Shown in pieces: positions 35,301 to 45,900 of a DNA stretch of 64,000 nucleotides. Where the stretch lies: assembly GCA_012845835.1 (NCBI GenBank), contig JABAKD010000008.1, positions 12,847,501-12,911,500 on the forward strand, written 5' to 3'. The notes below the pieces were generated by a model, which searched no databases, was not told the origin of the DNA, and was given only the letters and a program-made list of their open reading frames with translations. The translations under genes were made by a program, and so were the position numbers. Numbering within the stretch: the stretch's first letter is position 1; every line of letters starts with the position of its first letter. Origin of the DNA: Undaria pinnatifida. Lineage: Eukaryota > Sar > Phaeophyceae > Laminariales > Alariaceae.

Positions 35301-36213
35301 GAATCATATGAAAAGGAGAGACCCGCCTCTAGTCCTCGTGCGGACGTGTAATCGGGCCGTTGCTCCTCTACTCGTACTCGAGCTGGCTGTTGTACTGCCC
35401 TGCAACTGATTGAAATTTTTTTGACAAAAGAGAAAAACCAACCTCCTCTTCGGGCTGAGGGCTTGTCCAGTTGCAGGCGGGTCTCTGGTGCCAAAACGAA
35501 ATAGTGCGTGCGACAAACAATTTGTAACAAAAGATGACCTCACCTGGACTTTTCCCGTGATGGCGGTGAGTGGTGGTTCCTCCTCGCTTGTCTTTCCGGC
35601 TGGGGTCGCTGTGGGCTCCGCTGCTGTCGACTCGCACTCGTACTCGCTCTCTGTAGTCCTCGCGCGCTTGTCGAGGTGGGTCGGGGAAGAATTCTCGATG
35701 TTGGGGGGTGTGGGTTGGATCTCGAAGTTGGGGAGTGCGGGCTGGAGAGGGTCGGGGGTCGCTAGCTGGAGAGGATCGCTGTCGGTGGCTGGAGCCGATG
35801 AAGAACTCGCGTAGGGGGGGGCGGGCATGGCGGAAGGGAAAACTACGCAACCCCCTACTGATCGTAGGCCCCCGTTGTCGGGGCACCCCCACAGGTAGCT
35901 ACCGGCAGCCTGCACCATAGCGCGTTTTGCGTTGCGCTCCATGTGTGGGCCTGGATTTCCGGCGCCAGCCGCTCCCTGAGACGCAAGGAGGATGCGGCCC
36001 AAGTCGGGGCGGACGTCGGCGCTGCCCGCTTCGGTAGCGGCGGCGCACGTGATTAGGACCTGGTTAAGGGTTAAATCGGCTGCTGTACACTGCTGCCCCC
36101 CGGGCGATGACGAATCGCTCGAGAACCGGGACGGAGACGCCCTCCTCCAGGATGGTGGACACGGACAGGTACTCCTCCATGTTTTCGAAGGTCGTCGCTG
36201 AGGAAAAATCCAT
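32353..36213 (-). CDS. retrotransposon Gag with zinc knuckle, split by an intron
   Basis: Exon 1 runs 36213-35544 and exon 2 33084-32353. The junction is GTCCAG|GTGAGG to CACAG|TTTACG, phase 0 on both sides, giving ...TAITGKVQ-FTAKFTALLHH... The N-terminus is MDFSSATTFENMEEYL. The middle is Pro/Ser/Thr-rich. Exon 2 has a helical segment, a Gly/Arg-rich RGG-like stretch, a CGRC ... HSHSTC partial knuckle and CHRCHQSGHIQTNC, a standard CCHC zinc knuckle that would bind element RNA. Exon 1 carries one extra G in a G6 run near 36095; without it the product is 466 residues. The gag identity is secure for exon 2; exon 1 and the intron are inferred from frame, splice sites and position directly after repeat A1. 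Confidence 0.75.
33140..33770. repeat. GTGCGT-rich minisatellite, ~30-bp units
   Basis: Units like GCGTGTGCTTACGCCTGTGC repeat tightly at 33165-33350 and decay outward. Confidence 0.75.
34490..34660. repeat. A/T-only tract
   Basis: About 170 bp made almost wholly of TTTAATTTAATT-type sequence, in sharp contrast to the balanced composition around it. Confidence 0.85.
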
Positions 36214-36318
36214 GGTTGGGTGTCGAAGCTGGTTTCGTGGGAGGGAACGAAACGAGGCGTGCAACGAGCTGAGGCCCTGTACCACGCGGTGGTGCGGGGA
36301 CGAAGCCTGCTGTTGGAG

Positions 36319-36477
36319 GTCTCAAATAAGCTCTCGATTCTCCCTTCTCTATTTGGAGAAGAACAGCTTGTTGGAAAGTGAGCCTGGGGGCTTGTCTTGT
36401 CCTCGAATGAGGCCTATCATTTCGTGGGGGATAGGGGATCGTTCGAGAACGTTCCCCATCCCGGTTCTGGATAATAC
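36319..36477 (-). repeat. split direct repeat A1 (element 5' terminus)
   Basis: 159 bp identical to A2; its outer edge ATAC at 36474-36477 is the upstream end of the element. Confidence 0.9.
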
Positions 36478-38679
36478 TGCTGTACGAACCGCAACAGTAG
36501 CCATGGCTGCTTCGTGTGGCCAGACCGAACCTGTAATCAATCGTCATTTATTCCCTCGCGCGTCCTGCTGTTTTAAAATCAAGCCCTGAGCGAGTTTTAT
36601 AGCTAACCAATTGTGTGCTTTCTCTTTTTGCTCTCCGGCGTGTATGATTGTCACTATGTACTGCTATCAGGTTGCGGCGCATTTTGAGGAGCAAGGCCAG
36701 CCAAGCCAGCACCATCCGTTCGCTTCTTGGTCGAAAATGTGCTCATGACCGTGTACGTTTATTTTCGTGATTGCGGTGCTGTCTGTCCTTCGAGGGAAAA
36801 TATCTCGTCAGCTGGTTTAAATAGTGTGCGGATGAGACGCACATCGTCAGGGTTTCGTGTCTGGGTGGACAATGACCTTGTGGGCTACTGTTAACACCGT
36901 GGGCTTCCTTCTATGATAGTTGTATCTTTCTTCAGAAAAACACGACGGCTTGATGACGAAGAGAGAGACCCCTGGCGTTTTTAGCGGGTGCAAGACGCGT
37001 GACGGCCATTTTTCGGATTTCCGGAGCCTTGGGCGATTTGGTTGTGAAGGTACGTCTGAGTGGGCAGGTGTGCGGGCTGCGTTCAGGCTTTGTGTTCTTG
37101 CTACCCAGTTAATAGTGACAGCACGCGCAGTATCTTCTGCTGATTATTTATCCTAGAGAAATGTGTTGATCGAAAGGTTACAACGATGTGTTTCAGTATT
37201 GGCAGGGTGGCCGTGGTGTTGCTTTTGTTTTTTCGGTGCCGTTAGGTTTGTACCGTCGTGTTTGCCGACCTCAATAGGTTTTTTATAACAAACCAAAGAA
37301 GACACATAGCTGTGAGATGACCCAAAATGATTTTGATCAAAACTAATCTTTGCAAGCGGCGTGTGCTACTTGGATCGCGCTTGTTATGGGATGTGTATAT
37401 CCTCGTAAATGATACAGGTCGGTGACTATGCACGTTGGAATTTGAGTTGATTTGTTTTTGCCCTTCTGTACGGCAAGCATTGAAAGGGAAAATGTGTGAC
37501 GACATTTACTACCCAGCTTACTATAATGCCCCTGCCAAATGCAGGCTTATGCAGACAGCTAGTTTCAAAGGCCGAGCTCGCTCATATGACCGATCCGTGT
37601 TTGGACGTTTCGTTTTCTCTTTTCGTAGGATCTGTACCCATTTCCAGCATGAGGTATCATAGTTCATGTGTACGAGAGAGCTGTGAGGAAATATACTACC
37701 CAGCTCACTATTAGGCCCCTGCAAAATGCAGACAAGGTCGATGCCGATAGCTAGTTTCATTGTCTGAGCTCTCTCGTACATAATGTATACCAGGTGTCCA
37801 TCCGCCCTCACCTAACCTTGACCTAGTAGCCTAACCCATAGTGATAATTATTGAAATGAAGTACTCGATTTTCTGTATCGGTGTCTGTGAACTTCGATGG
37901 TGACGGGAATGACGATGTCAAATGGATTCCCCTTCAAGAGTCCCCGGTTATCCCCGTGGGATAAATGATGTATACCAAGGATAAAAAACAGCCTGACCCG
38001 TCTCACGAAGCTCAGTCTCGTCGCTAGAAGTCTGCGTGTAGATGAACGCTACATAAAAAGACGTATTTTTGTCTGTAATCTTTTTTCCCCTCGAGGTTTT
38101 TTTTGGATTGATAAAGGTCCCGTTACAGTAGGCTGGCATAGATAGCGTTGAGGGTAATTTGGAGTTTTGTCCTGTAAGAGCGTGTAAATAGATTTGTTTT
38201 GGAGTATGTAGCAGGCATGGACCGTGCGTTGCAGATTACAGGTGTTTTATGGTCGTGGATGACTAGCTACCCCAGAGAGGGAGTGTGTTGATATTTTGCT
38301 GGCCTAAGTTGTCATACGCGGATCGGAGTTACAAATGTTCGTGGCGCTGGCCCTCGTTTGGCAGTCAAATCGGACTTAAGATCACTTGTTTATTTACTAA
38401 GTCGTTTTCCTTCTTGACTCTTTTTTTCTCGCTCTCCCTCGCAGGTTAGGTGTATAATGCTAAACTGGTGCGCTTCGCGCGACGCACTCTTTAAGAAAGG
38501 CGACGGCGCCGTCGTTAATGGGCATGCCATGCGCAGTGAATGGCCCCAAGATTTTCCTCGTCGCCGGCCGGCAATGCGTGTGTCGACAAGATATTTTAGA
38601 AGGGACCTTTTTCGTTGTGTGGTACCGGTAAAACTAACTGCACCGACGTTTTTTGACGGCACGGGAGGCTCGACGACAC

Positions 38680-38910
38680 GGGCCAGTTGCTGCTGTGGAA
38701 GCTGAAGTTTGACGCCCCCGTCTGATCATCCCTTGCAACTACTCGCTCATCGCGGAGCACATGGTGTGGTTTGGTTGCGTACCCGCGTCGCGCAACACAT
38801 TTTTTTTTTTTGCCCGGAGAAAGGCGCTACCAGTGCACGAGGTACTCCGCGATTCGCGAATAGTTGCAAGGGATGAACATGGGGACGTCAAATTTGAGCT
38901 TCCACAGCAG
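38680..38910. repeat. imperfect inverted duplication, ~75-bp arms
   Basis: The left arm has GCTGCTGTGGAAGCTGAAGT, CATCCCTTGCAACTACTCGC and CGCGGAGCAC. The right arm reads back as GTACTCCGCG, GCGAATAGTTGCAAGGGATG and GAGCTTCCACAGCAGC. The loop is about 75-90 bp. Confidence 0.75.
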
Positions 38911-39087
38911 CGGCGGAAGACAATTATGCAGATAAGGGCTCCACACCCCCCCTGCCTCATCTCCTATTTGTGCAAGTTGCGCCTCAATTGCTGTAAGGCT
39001 GTTGCTGTAGTGGTTTTAAAGCAGATGTCGAGGCGCGTTAGCTTTCCCACGACGGATGCGGTATGTCCTTTTTATGTGTTATTGTCC

Positions 39088-39182
39088 CGGCATGACGTGC
39101 TTCGCAAGGCAAAAAAAAAAGAGGATGATTTGGATTGCAAGGCAAAAAAAACGTCTCGATGCCTCGCGAAGCACGTCATGCG
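39088..39182. repeat. foldback: GCATGACGTGCTTCGCAAGG and its complement
   Basis: The right arm is CCTCGCGAAGCACGTCATGC. The arms flank an A-rich, partly duplicated loop (two GCAAGGCAAAAAAA blocks). Confidence 0.8.
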
Positions 39183-39623
39183 GGGACGGTGTAGACTATG
39201 CGTTTGCCTTCAGGGGGACAGCATGACAATGTATGCGTTTGCGTTCAGGGGACAGATGCGGGGGATGTCGGTTTTCATTTTCTCACGCAGATGTCGGCGT
39301 CATTTTTCTATCTTTGCCAAGCACGGCATGCGGGGACAAATTCGGCGCGAGTCGAGAAGGAAAATAAAACGCTGAACCCGTGTAGCGATAAAAATGAAGG
39401 CATGTGCTACTGATAGCGGAGATGGGAAGGGAGGGGGGGTTATTGTATGATGCGCGCACCCCCGGATCTCCCTTCTCGCGATAATATCGAAGGGAGGCAT
39501 GCACCACAGTGGGGAGGAGTATTATGATGCTACGGAGTATATAATATTGTGATATGTACCGGGTACACCTGGAATGTAAATACCTGCCGCCGGATCTGAG
39601 CGACAAGTTACCTGGACAAAACC

Positions 39624-39690
39624 ACGCAGCTCGCAAAGATGAGCATAGACCCTTAAATTTGTTAAACACACAGCTGACACAATCTGCGAA
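39624..39690 (+). repeat. 75-bp dispersed repeat
   Basis: ACGCAGCTCGCAAAGATGAG, CATAGACCCTTAAATTTGTT, AACACACAGCTGACA. Confidence 0.7.
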
Positions 39691-40244
39691 GATGGTACAT
39701 GAAAAAATATTGGCTTGGTTAGTTTTGTTAGGTTGTTGGAGGGGTATTATAACGGTATATACTTGAGCTGACGAATTGATGAGATGCGTGCAGCAAGTTT
39801 GAGTACGGGTCGGCGGTAGACTGTTATGTCTGAGTGTCAACCTCACAGGTTAGAGTTAATTTATGTGGTTACGATCGGGTTCGAATATCTCGGCTGGTGC
39901 ACGTTGTTACGCACAAGACTAATGGGGGGGTCTTGTTCCGTCGCCGAAGTGCGAGAACACCCGAGTTGTTGCCGCAACACGGTGCCTCCAGAATCGGCGA
40001 GCAAGGGGAATGCCGAACGAACCCCTTTGTTGCTGGCGCCTTGATTGGTGTAGGTAGATGGCTACTATCTTGAGCTAACGGCATGTTTGAGCAGGTTGGG
40101 GGGGGGGGGGGCGGGGGCTGTGAACAGAGCCGCTGCAACGGCTACACGCGATGTTTTCGCTGTCACCGGTCCCTGCGCGATAAAATCATGAATTTGTTGA
40201 AAATTCTGCCCCGGGATGTATATTTTCGTGGCTGAAACAAAGGT

Positions 40245-40314
40245 TTTTCATGAAAAATACTCCAAGGACGTCAGCTGTGAGTTCGACGAAACTAGAATCG
40301 ATACTCATTTGTCT
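40245..40314 (-). repeat. 75-bp dispersed repeat
   Basis: Minus strand: AATGAGTATCGATTCTAG, TTTCGTCGAACTCACAGCTG, ACGTCC. Confidence 0.7.
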
Positions 40315-41526
40315 GTCCCACCCAAGGAAAGCAGTACATACTTTTGAACGAATGTTGATGGTTCGAATCGATCGTGTTCGTATCATCGTGTGTGTCGTGA
40401 GAGAGCGCTCGAGATTGCGACGGTGTTTGTTTACCGTCCGCGGTTTGCTGAACATATGGCACAAAAGTAACCCTGTTTTTATCCTGAACGGTCGCTTTGT
40501 TGATTCATGACCGAGATTGGCGATGAACCCCGTTAGATTTGCACCCCACCCCACGTCTTTTTGGGGACCCAAGGATGCACGCGCTCCTTACTAGAGGACA
40601 GCGGCGATAGAAAGGGGGAACAAAGAACGGCGGAGGGAGCTTTACATTAGACATTTATTTTGCGGGTTGAGAGTACGTACTTCGTGCTGGTACGTACGTT
40701 TTATCGTTTTATGCCAGGTACCCGTATGACATTTTTATGTCGCCTATAAGCCCACACGGAGCATGATGCTGTGTCGGAAGCTATTAAAGAACAACAATCT
40801 CGTTATTGAAGAGGATATAACCAGAGGTTCAGCCATCGACGACGTGAAGTCAGCCAACTACTACTACTGATTTGGCGCTAATAATATGGAAGACGAAATC
40901 AAGCGACTCGCGAATAATGTGACCCGCACCGTTTGAACAGGCATGCTTATCGTTTTTTAACGGTCGAGCTCTGACTGTCTTGTTTGTTTGTTGTGTGAAA
41001 GTAACAGGCGCAAGCACGCCTTGCTAACCGTTGTAGAAGAGATTGCAATGCAACACTACAAAAAGAATGTCATGCTGTCTGTGCACGCATGGTATGCATG
41101 TACGAATACATGTTATATGCTATATCCTTCCCCATGACGCGCGTGAGATATACACCGTCTTGCAAATAGGTCCGGAGACGGTCAGTCAAAAGAAAAACGT
41201 CCAGTCCAGCGGTCTAGGGTGTCAAAACCAAGCGTTCCATACTAAAATCTAATAGTTTAACGTCAGTCAAGGAAAATTATCGAAAAATTGACGTCCGTCA
41301 AAGGGGCAAAGTGCCATCTGACAAGTTTGCGTCTTGGTTTTTAAGGCTCCACGCTCGAAGAGCTCTATGCCTTGTATTAGAAGCTGAAGACAGAAACTGG
41401 TTTTGAGTAGGCTGAAAGTGCAACCCAACAAACCCTTGGCCTACTTGTAGGTATCCAACGAACAAAAATATCATTGCTGGGAATTTTGGTTAATTAAAAT
41501 ATTAATAAACAATGTTTCCAATACTG

Positions 41527-41741
41527 TCCGACGATTTGGGGTTAACCCCACCTTGTAGAACCCCCAAAATCCTCCCCAGACTGAGTCAGTTTGTCCCCAA
41601 AAATGGTTTCCAATAGTGAAGGCGTTAAGGAGCCCCCCCCCGTCATTCAGAAAAACATGCTACGAGTACATTTATTATCACCGTGAGGAAGGCCAAAAAT
41701 ATACCTGGTAGGTGCTACTACTTTATTTTCGTAGCACGCGT
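41527..41741. mobile_element. GACGCGTGC MITE remnant with nested TTAA MITE
   Basis: The GACGCGTGC family motif CCGACGATTTGGGGTTAA is interrupted at TTAA by the 92-bp element (to about 41629) and resumes as TTAAGGAGCCCC ... GTCATTCAGAAA. The right terminus TCGTAGCACGCGTC ends at 41741; the left part of the outer element is lost. Confidence 0.75.
41538..41629 (-). mobile_element. 92-bp TTAA MITE, copy 3 (nested)
   Basis: Begins TTAACCCCACCTTGTAGAAC and ends CAATAGTGAAGGCGTTAA. Host-element sequence on both sides proves insertion at TTAA with TTAA duplicated. Confidence 0.8.
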
Positions 41742-42431
41742 CCACAGCAGTTGCAGTGCAGACGGATTGTTCGTGTGCAATCGTCACACGTTTTTTCCGT
41801 CTCACACGTCTCAAAAGCGGTCAAGCTGTGTGGTTGTTTGTGTTTAATTAACAGCAGTGTCAGTAAGTAGCAACGCGCGACCCGGACACTTTTGAGTGAA
41901 AAATACCAGGAAAAAAAACAATTGAGAGTGCGCCCCTTATATTTGTTTTCTTTTTTGTCCGCCCGAGCTGGTGCGCAACACAAAGAAAGAGAAATCACGA
42001 CCGACATCATCACCAAAAAGGCAAAAAGAGAAAAAAAAAAAAAAAAAAAAAAAATGGCACCTACCTGGAGGATGCGATTATGGCTGTCAACACTGGTTTG
42101 ACCCTCTACCAATTGCCTTATAACGGCATCTATAAAATTATGTATATGGTAGGTACCTCCTACAAGACGTGGGTAGCAAAAATATCCAAGTATTAACAGC
42201 AACGACTTGGGACCAGCGGATACCTAGAACAGGCCGGCGGGCGGGCGGATGGACGAGGATTTGTTTTTGCTTCAAGAGTCTAGAGTCCCCGGTGTGTGGT
42301 TGGTCCTGGGGAGTACGTATAGTTGTAGCTCGGGTGGAGGGTTGAGGTTCGCTTGCCATATTTTGTTTTTTGATAGCACGAGAATGAGTATATGAGTATA
42401 TCGCGTGATTTTAACACCATCAGTATGCGGG
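41742..42431. other. no recognised gene
   Basis: Contains an A-rich tract (42030-42053). The minus-strand frame 42202-41723 has no recognisable domain. Confidence 0.4.
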
Positions 42432-42504
42432 GGGGGTATAGCTCAGTCGGCTAGGGCGTTTGTCTCATATGCGGAAGGTCGAGAGTCAGAGCCTCCCTAT
42501 CCCC
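42432..42504 (+). tRNA. tRNA-Met(CAT)-like gene
   Basis: The acceptor GGGGGTA pairs with TATCCCC (one G-T pair). The D arm is GCTC-AGTCGGCTA-GGGC. The anticodon arm is TTTGT-CTCATAT-GCGGA, with CAT in a standard C-U-anticodon loop. The T arm is GAGAG-TCAGAGC-CTCCC, with one mismatch and a loop that departs from TTCRANY. There is no intron. A T5 run (42511-42515) follows, suiting RNA polymerase III termination. The weak B box and the G after the acceptor (Met tRNAs usually have A) leave open that this is a decaying copy. Confidence 0.6.
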
Positions 42505-42987
42505 GCATCCTTTTTACACACAAAATAAAGTATAAAAATGTTGAAAAAAACACCTCTCTATCCTCCGTTGCGACGTCAAAAATATGTATATTATTGTAAA
42601 CGCCAGAGTGAATCCGATCAACAATCCCATGGTCGAGGTATAGACTATAACGAGTACCAGATTCTCAATGACATTGAGTAGTCGCTCAGTTGAGTGGCCC
42701 TGGCAGTCAAATTTATTTTGGAAAAAAAAAGTGATACGCGGCCGAAGTAGGCCGGCAAGTCCACGGTGTTGACTTAACCGAAGGGGCGAGGGTAATACCA
42801 AGTCTTCGTCTTGCAGATGGATGAAAACTGGTACACAAACGAAAGTGTATAGTGCTTGAGCTTTTTTTACCCGGATCTCCAGGAGGATCTAAAATAAAAA
42901 AACACCTGTCCGCGCCGCACCGCACCGCGCCGCGCAGAACCACACCGCACCGCAACGCGGTATCAACCTCCGCGGGCTACGCAGGGG
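42505..42987. other. 3' flank of the PPR gene
   Basis: No gene seen. Holds a repeat shared in opposite orientation with 49300-49440 (about 42790-42965). Confidence 0.4.
42790..42965 (-). repeat. dispersed repeat shared with 49300-49440
   Basis: Minus strand: GATCCTCCTGGAGATC, a poly-T run and CTTTCGTTTGTGTACCAGTT; the plus strand near 49365-49430 has the same blocks. Confidence 0.65.
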
Positions 42988-45900
42988 CTAAGGTTGAACC
43001 GAAGGCGGCGCCTCTTCTGCCGCGGCAACCTCCACCCCGCCGTTCGCCCCCTCGTCCGTGAGCGACCCTTCGGCTCGTTCCGTCACGCCCAATAAAAGGG
43101 CCACGAGCCCCTCCCCATCCCCGCCCGGCCCCGTGTCTGCTACAGCCATCGTCGCCCCCTCCCCCACCCCAGCCCTCGCCCCCGCCGCACGGTGTCGATC
43201 ACCAACAGCGCGTCTCTTGTCCTCCGTCCCCCGCGATAGTCTACCGGTACGGTGCTCGCAGACGTCCATGGATCTACCGTTACCGTTGATGCTTCCGCTG
43301 CCGCCAGTGCCGCTCTGGGTCGCCGCGCGGGCGAAGTTGGAGATGATGCAGTTATACACCACTTCGATGTCAAACTCCGATCCGTCCGCCGGGTCGTCCT
43401 CGGCAACCGCTCCTGCCACGGGCCCTTCCCCTTTCCTTCGCCCTTCCCCTATTCCTGCCTCTTCCCCTTCTCCTTCTCTTACCTCCACCCCCACCCTTAC
43501 CCCTCCTTCTTCCCCCACCCTTACCCCTTTGCCTTGCTGTTCACCTTCCCCGACCCTCATCCTTACATCTCCCGTCCCTTCTCCGTCTCCTCCCCCCTCT
43601 CCCACCTTTTCCTCTACCTCCACCCCAACTCCTAACCCTACCGCCAACCCTACCGCTACGCCTTCCTTTTCCTTTCGTCCTTCTCCTCCCCCAACCCCTA
43701 ATACCGCTTGACGTGGATCCGGAGACAGAGAAGGAGGCGCCGCAGACGCAGACAAAAGCGTACGCCCCTTCGCCGCGGCACCCACAGCAGCGCTACTAGA
43801 GCTCTTCATCTCTTTCGCCAGCACCATCGCCTCACTAAGGTGTCCCACCCTCGCGCACGCATAAATCACCGACCGATACGCCCTCGGCGACGCATGGAAA
43901 CCCTCCCGCCTCATCACCCTCAACAAACACGCCGCACCCCCAGCATCTCCAGCGTCCCCAAGCGCCTCAATAGAGCTATCAAAGTCTTCAGGGGACGGAC
44001 CATCCCTCCCCTCCCCCCCCGCCCCATCCCCCTCCCAACTCCTATCGTGCAGTGAGCGAGCGAGCTTTTCTAGTTTGGGACCCCATTCCTTGTAGCGGGG
44101 GCGGTTGAGCCCGGCCACGGCGGCGGTGTAGGTGACCCGGCTAGGGCGGACCCCTTGTCTCCTCATGTCGGCGAGAAGCGCCAGTGCTCGCTCCCAGTGA
44201 CCTGCTTGTGAGCACTAAGAGGGAAAACAGTGGAACGGGGGGAGGGGGAGGGGAGGGGTTAGCCAGGGGCGGGGAGGGGGGTGGGAGGGGAGACGGTCAA
44301 GACCGGGGGGTAGCCGGAGGAAATGGGGGGGGTAGGAGCAGCCGGAGGGAAGGGAGCAGGGGGGGAAGCCGGGGGGGAAGGGGGGTGAGGGGGAAGGGGG
44401 TAGCCGGAGGAAAGGAGGGGGGGGGGGGGGGGGGTAACCAGGTGCGTGGAACGGAGGGGGGGGGTACTCAGTTTGTGCATGGCCGTAGTCGCATGACCAT
44501 AGACCCTCGCATTCCTACTATGCCGGGACGGAGCACGTCGGGTTTTCACCAATCAGGCAGACACTGCTTGCACCAAGCGCGAAGCGCCGTGAGGTGTTCG
44601 GCGCGTCGCATGAAGGGTGAACTGAATCCTTCCAAGAACCGCTCGTGAGACGAACGCCGGCACCTTGTGCCTACTTTCTTGCTTATGGATGACAGCGCCA
44701 ATGAGTTATACTTTCTTTTCTGCTGTGGCCACTCCAGAGACAGGGGGGGCAGGGGGGGCGGGGGTAAGGCACTGCTGGTGCTTTAAGTTGCAGCGTCCAG
44801 GAGGACACGGTTATCACAGCATTGACTCCGTCACATCATCCTCCTCTCGAAGAGGGGATTGGATGACGTTGCGGCTCGATCTTCCAGGTCAAACCTCGCC
44901 GCCCATCCCAAGTGAGGTTATTCGTAGCACGAAAAATCAACGACATAGAAAAGAAGATAAGGAAATTACGTCATAAGTGCCGCTTCTAATTCCACCGTAC
45001 GACAAAGCGGCTTACTATCGTGCAAGATGAAAACTACGTACAGGAAAACACAGCTGTCGCCCCTCATCACGCCGAACAAAAAAGCGACGAAATATTTTTC
45101 AAATACGAAAAATGTGGATACCAGGTTCCTTTCCCCTACAGATTGTACCACCGCAACATAGCACAAGATTCAAGGTATCACCAGAAGTGACTCTGTTCCG
45201 TGAAGAACGAGACAGCGATCCACATTGGCTTCGTCAGCAGGATAAAAACACAAAAAAAGGACAAAAACGAAACAACTCACAGCAGCGATGGCAGCGTCCC
45301 ACGAGCGAGCGCTCGGCTGCACCCCTAGTCCAAGGACGTAAGCTAGAAACCGAACCGCGGCTTCCCAGTCAGCAACCTGCACCAACCGCAGCGGCCACCC
45401 AGCGTCGCATTCACGGGCAAAGGAAAGAGGGCGAGGCGTGAACGGTCATCGGCCGAGACCATCGCTAAACATTCTGAGGTTTTCCTCACATTGATAGGCG
45501 TTTTCATTTCTTATTTGGCACACAACCGAACCGCGGCTTCCCAGCCAGCCACCTGCACCCAACCGCAGCGGCCACCCAGCGTCGCATTCCTCGGGCAAAG
45601 GAAAGAGGGCGAGGCGTGAACGGTCATTGGCCGAGACCATCGCTAAACATTCTGAGGTTTTCCTCAAATTGCTAGGCGTTTTCATTTTTTACTTGACACA
45701 CAACCGAACCGCGGCTTCCCGGCCAGACACCTGCCCCCAACCGCAGTGGCCACCCAGCGTCACAGTCGGGCGAGGGAAAGAGGGCGGGGCATGCAAGGTG
45801 ATTGGCCGAGACGATCCTCAAGTTTCTGAGGTTTCCTCGATTTTTTGGGGCGTTTTAACTATTTTTACTGACCACGAGCCGATCTCTTACGGGGCGTGAA

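Larger units (their letters stand above)
33085..35543 (-). other. predicted 2.46-kb intron inside retrotransposon gag
   Basis: Bounded by GTGAGG and CACAG. It holds the GTGCGT-rich minisatellite (33140-33770) and a nearly pure A/T tract (34490-34660). Frames crossing it (for example 33516-34085) are repeat translations. Confidence 0.6.
25324..36477 (-). mobile_element. PAT-like tyrosine-recombinase (DIRS-order) retrotransposon, 11.15 kb
   Basis: In element orientation (minus strand) the order is A1 (36477-36319), gag, RT-RNase H-MT-like, tyrosine recombinase, B1 (25814-25748), A2 (25751-25593), a 202-bp spacer, B2 (25390-25324). A1 and A2 look identical over 159 bp and B1 and B2 over 67 bp. 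B1 and A2 overlap by ATAC, the same 4 bp that form both outer ends. This split-direct-repeat plan defines PAT/Ngaro-type elements, whose circular DNA intermediate is inserted by the recombinase. No target duplication is expected and none is seen. Identical repeats imply a young insertion. It is about twice the usual length of the group, mostly because of the gag intron and a 2.5-kb gag-pol spacer. Confidence 0.9.
36478..41526. other. 5 kb without a recognised gene
   Basis: Contains a near-duplicate of ACTACCCAGCTYACTAT, then GCCCCTGC and AAATGCAG (37508-37550 and 37695-37735), two foldback structures (38680-38910 and 39096-39180) and two copies of the 75-bp repeat. Frames such as 38457-38705 and 38761-39375 show no recognisable domain. 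Confidence 0.4.
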
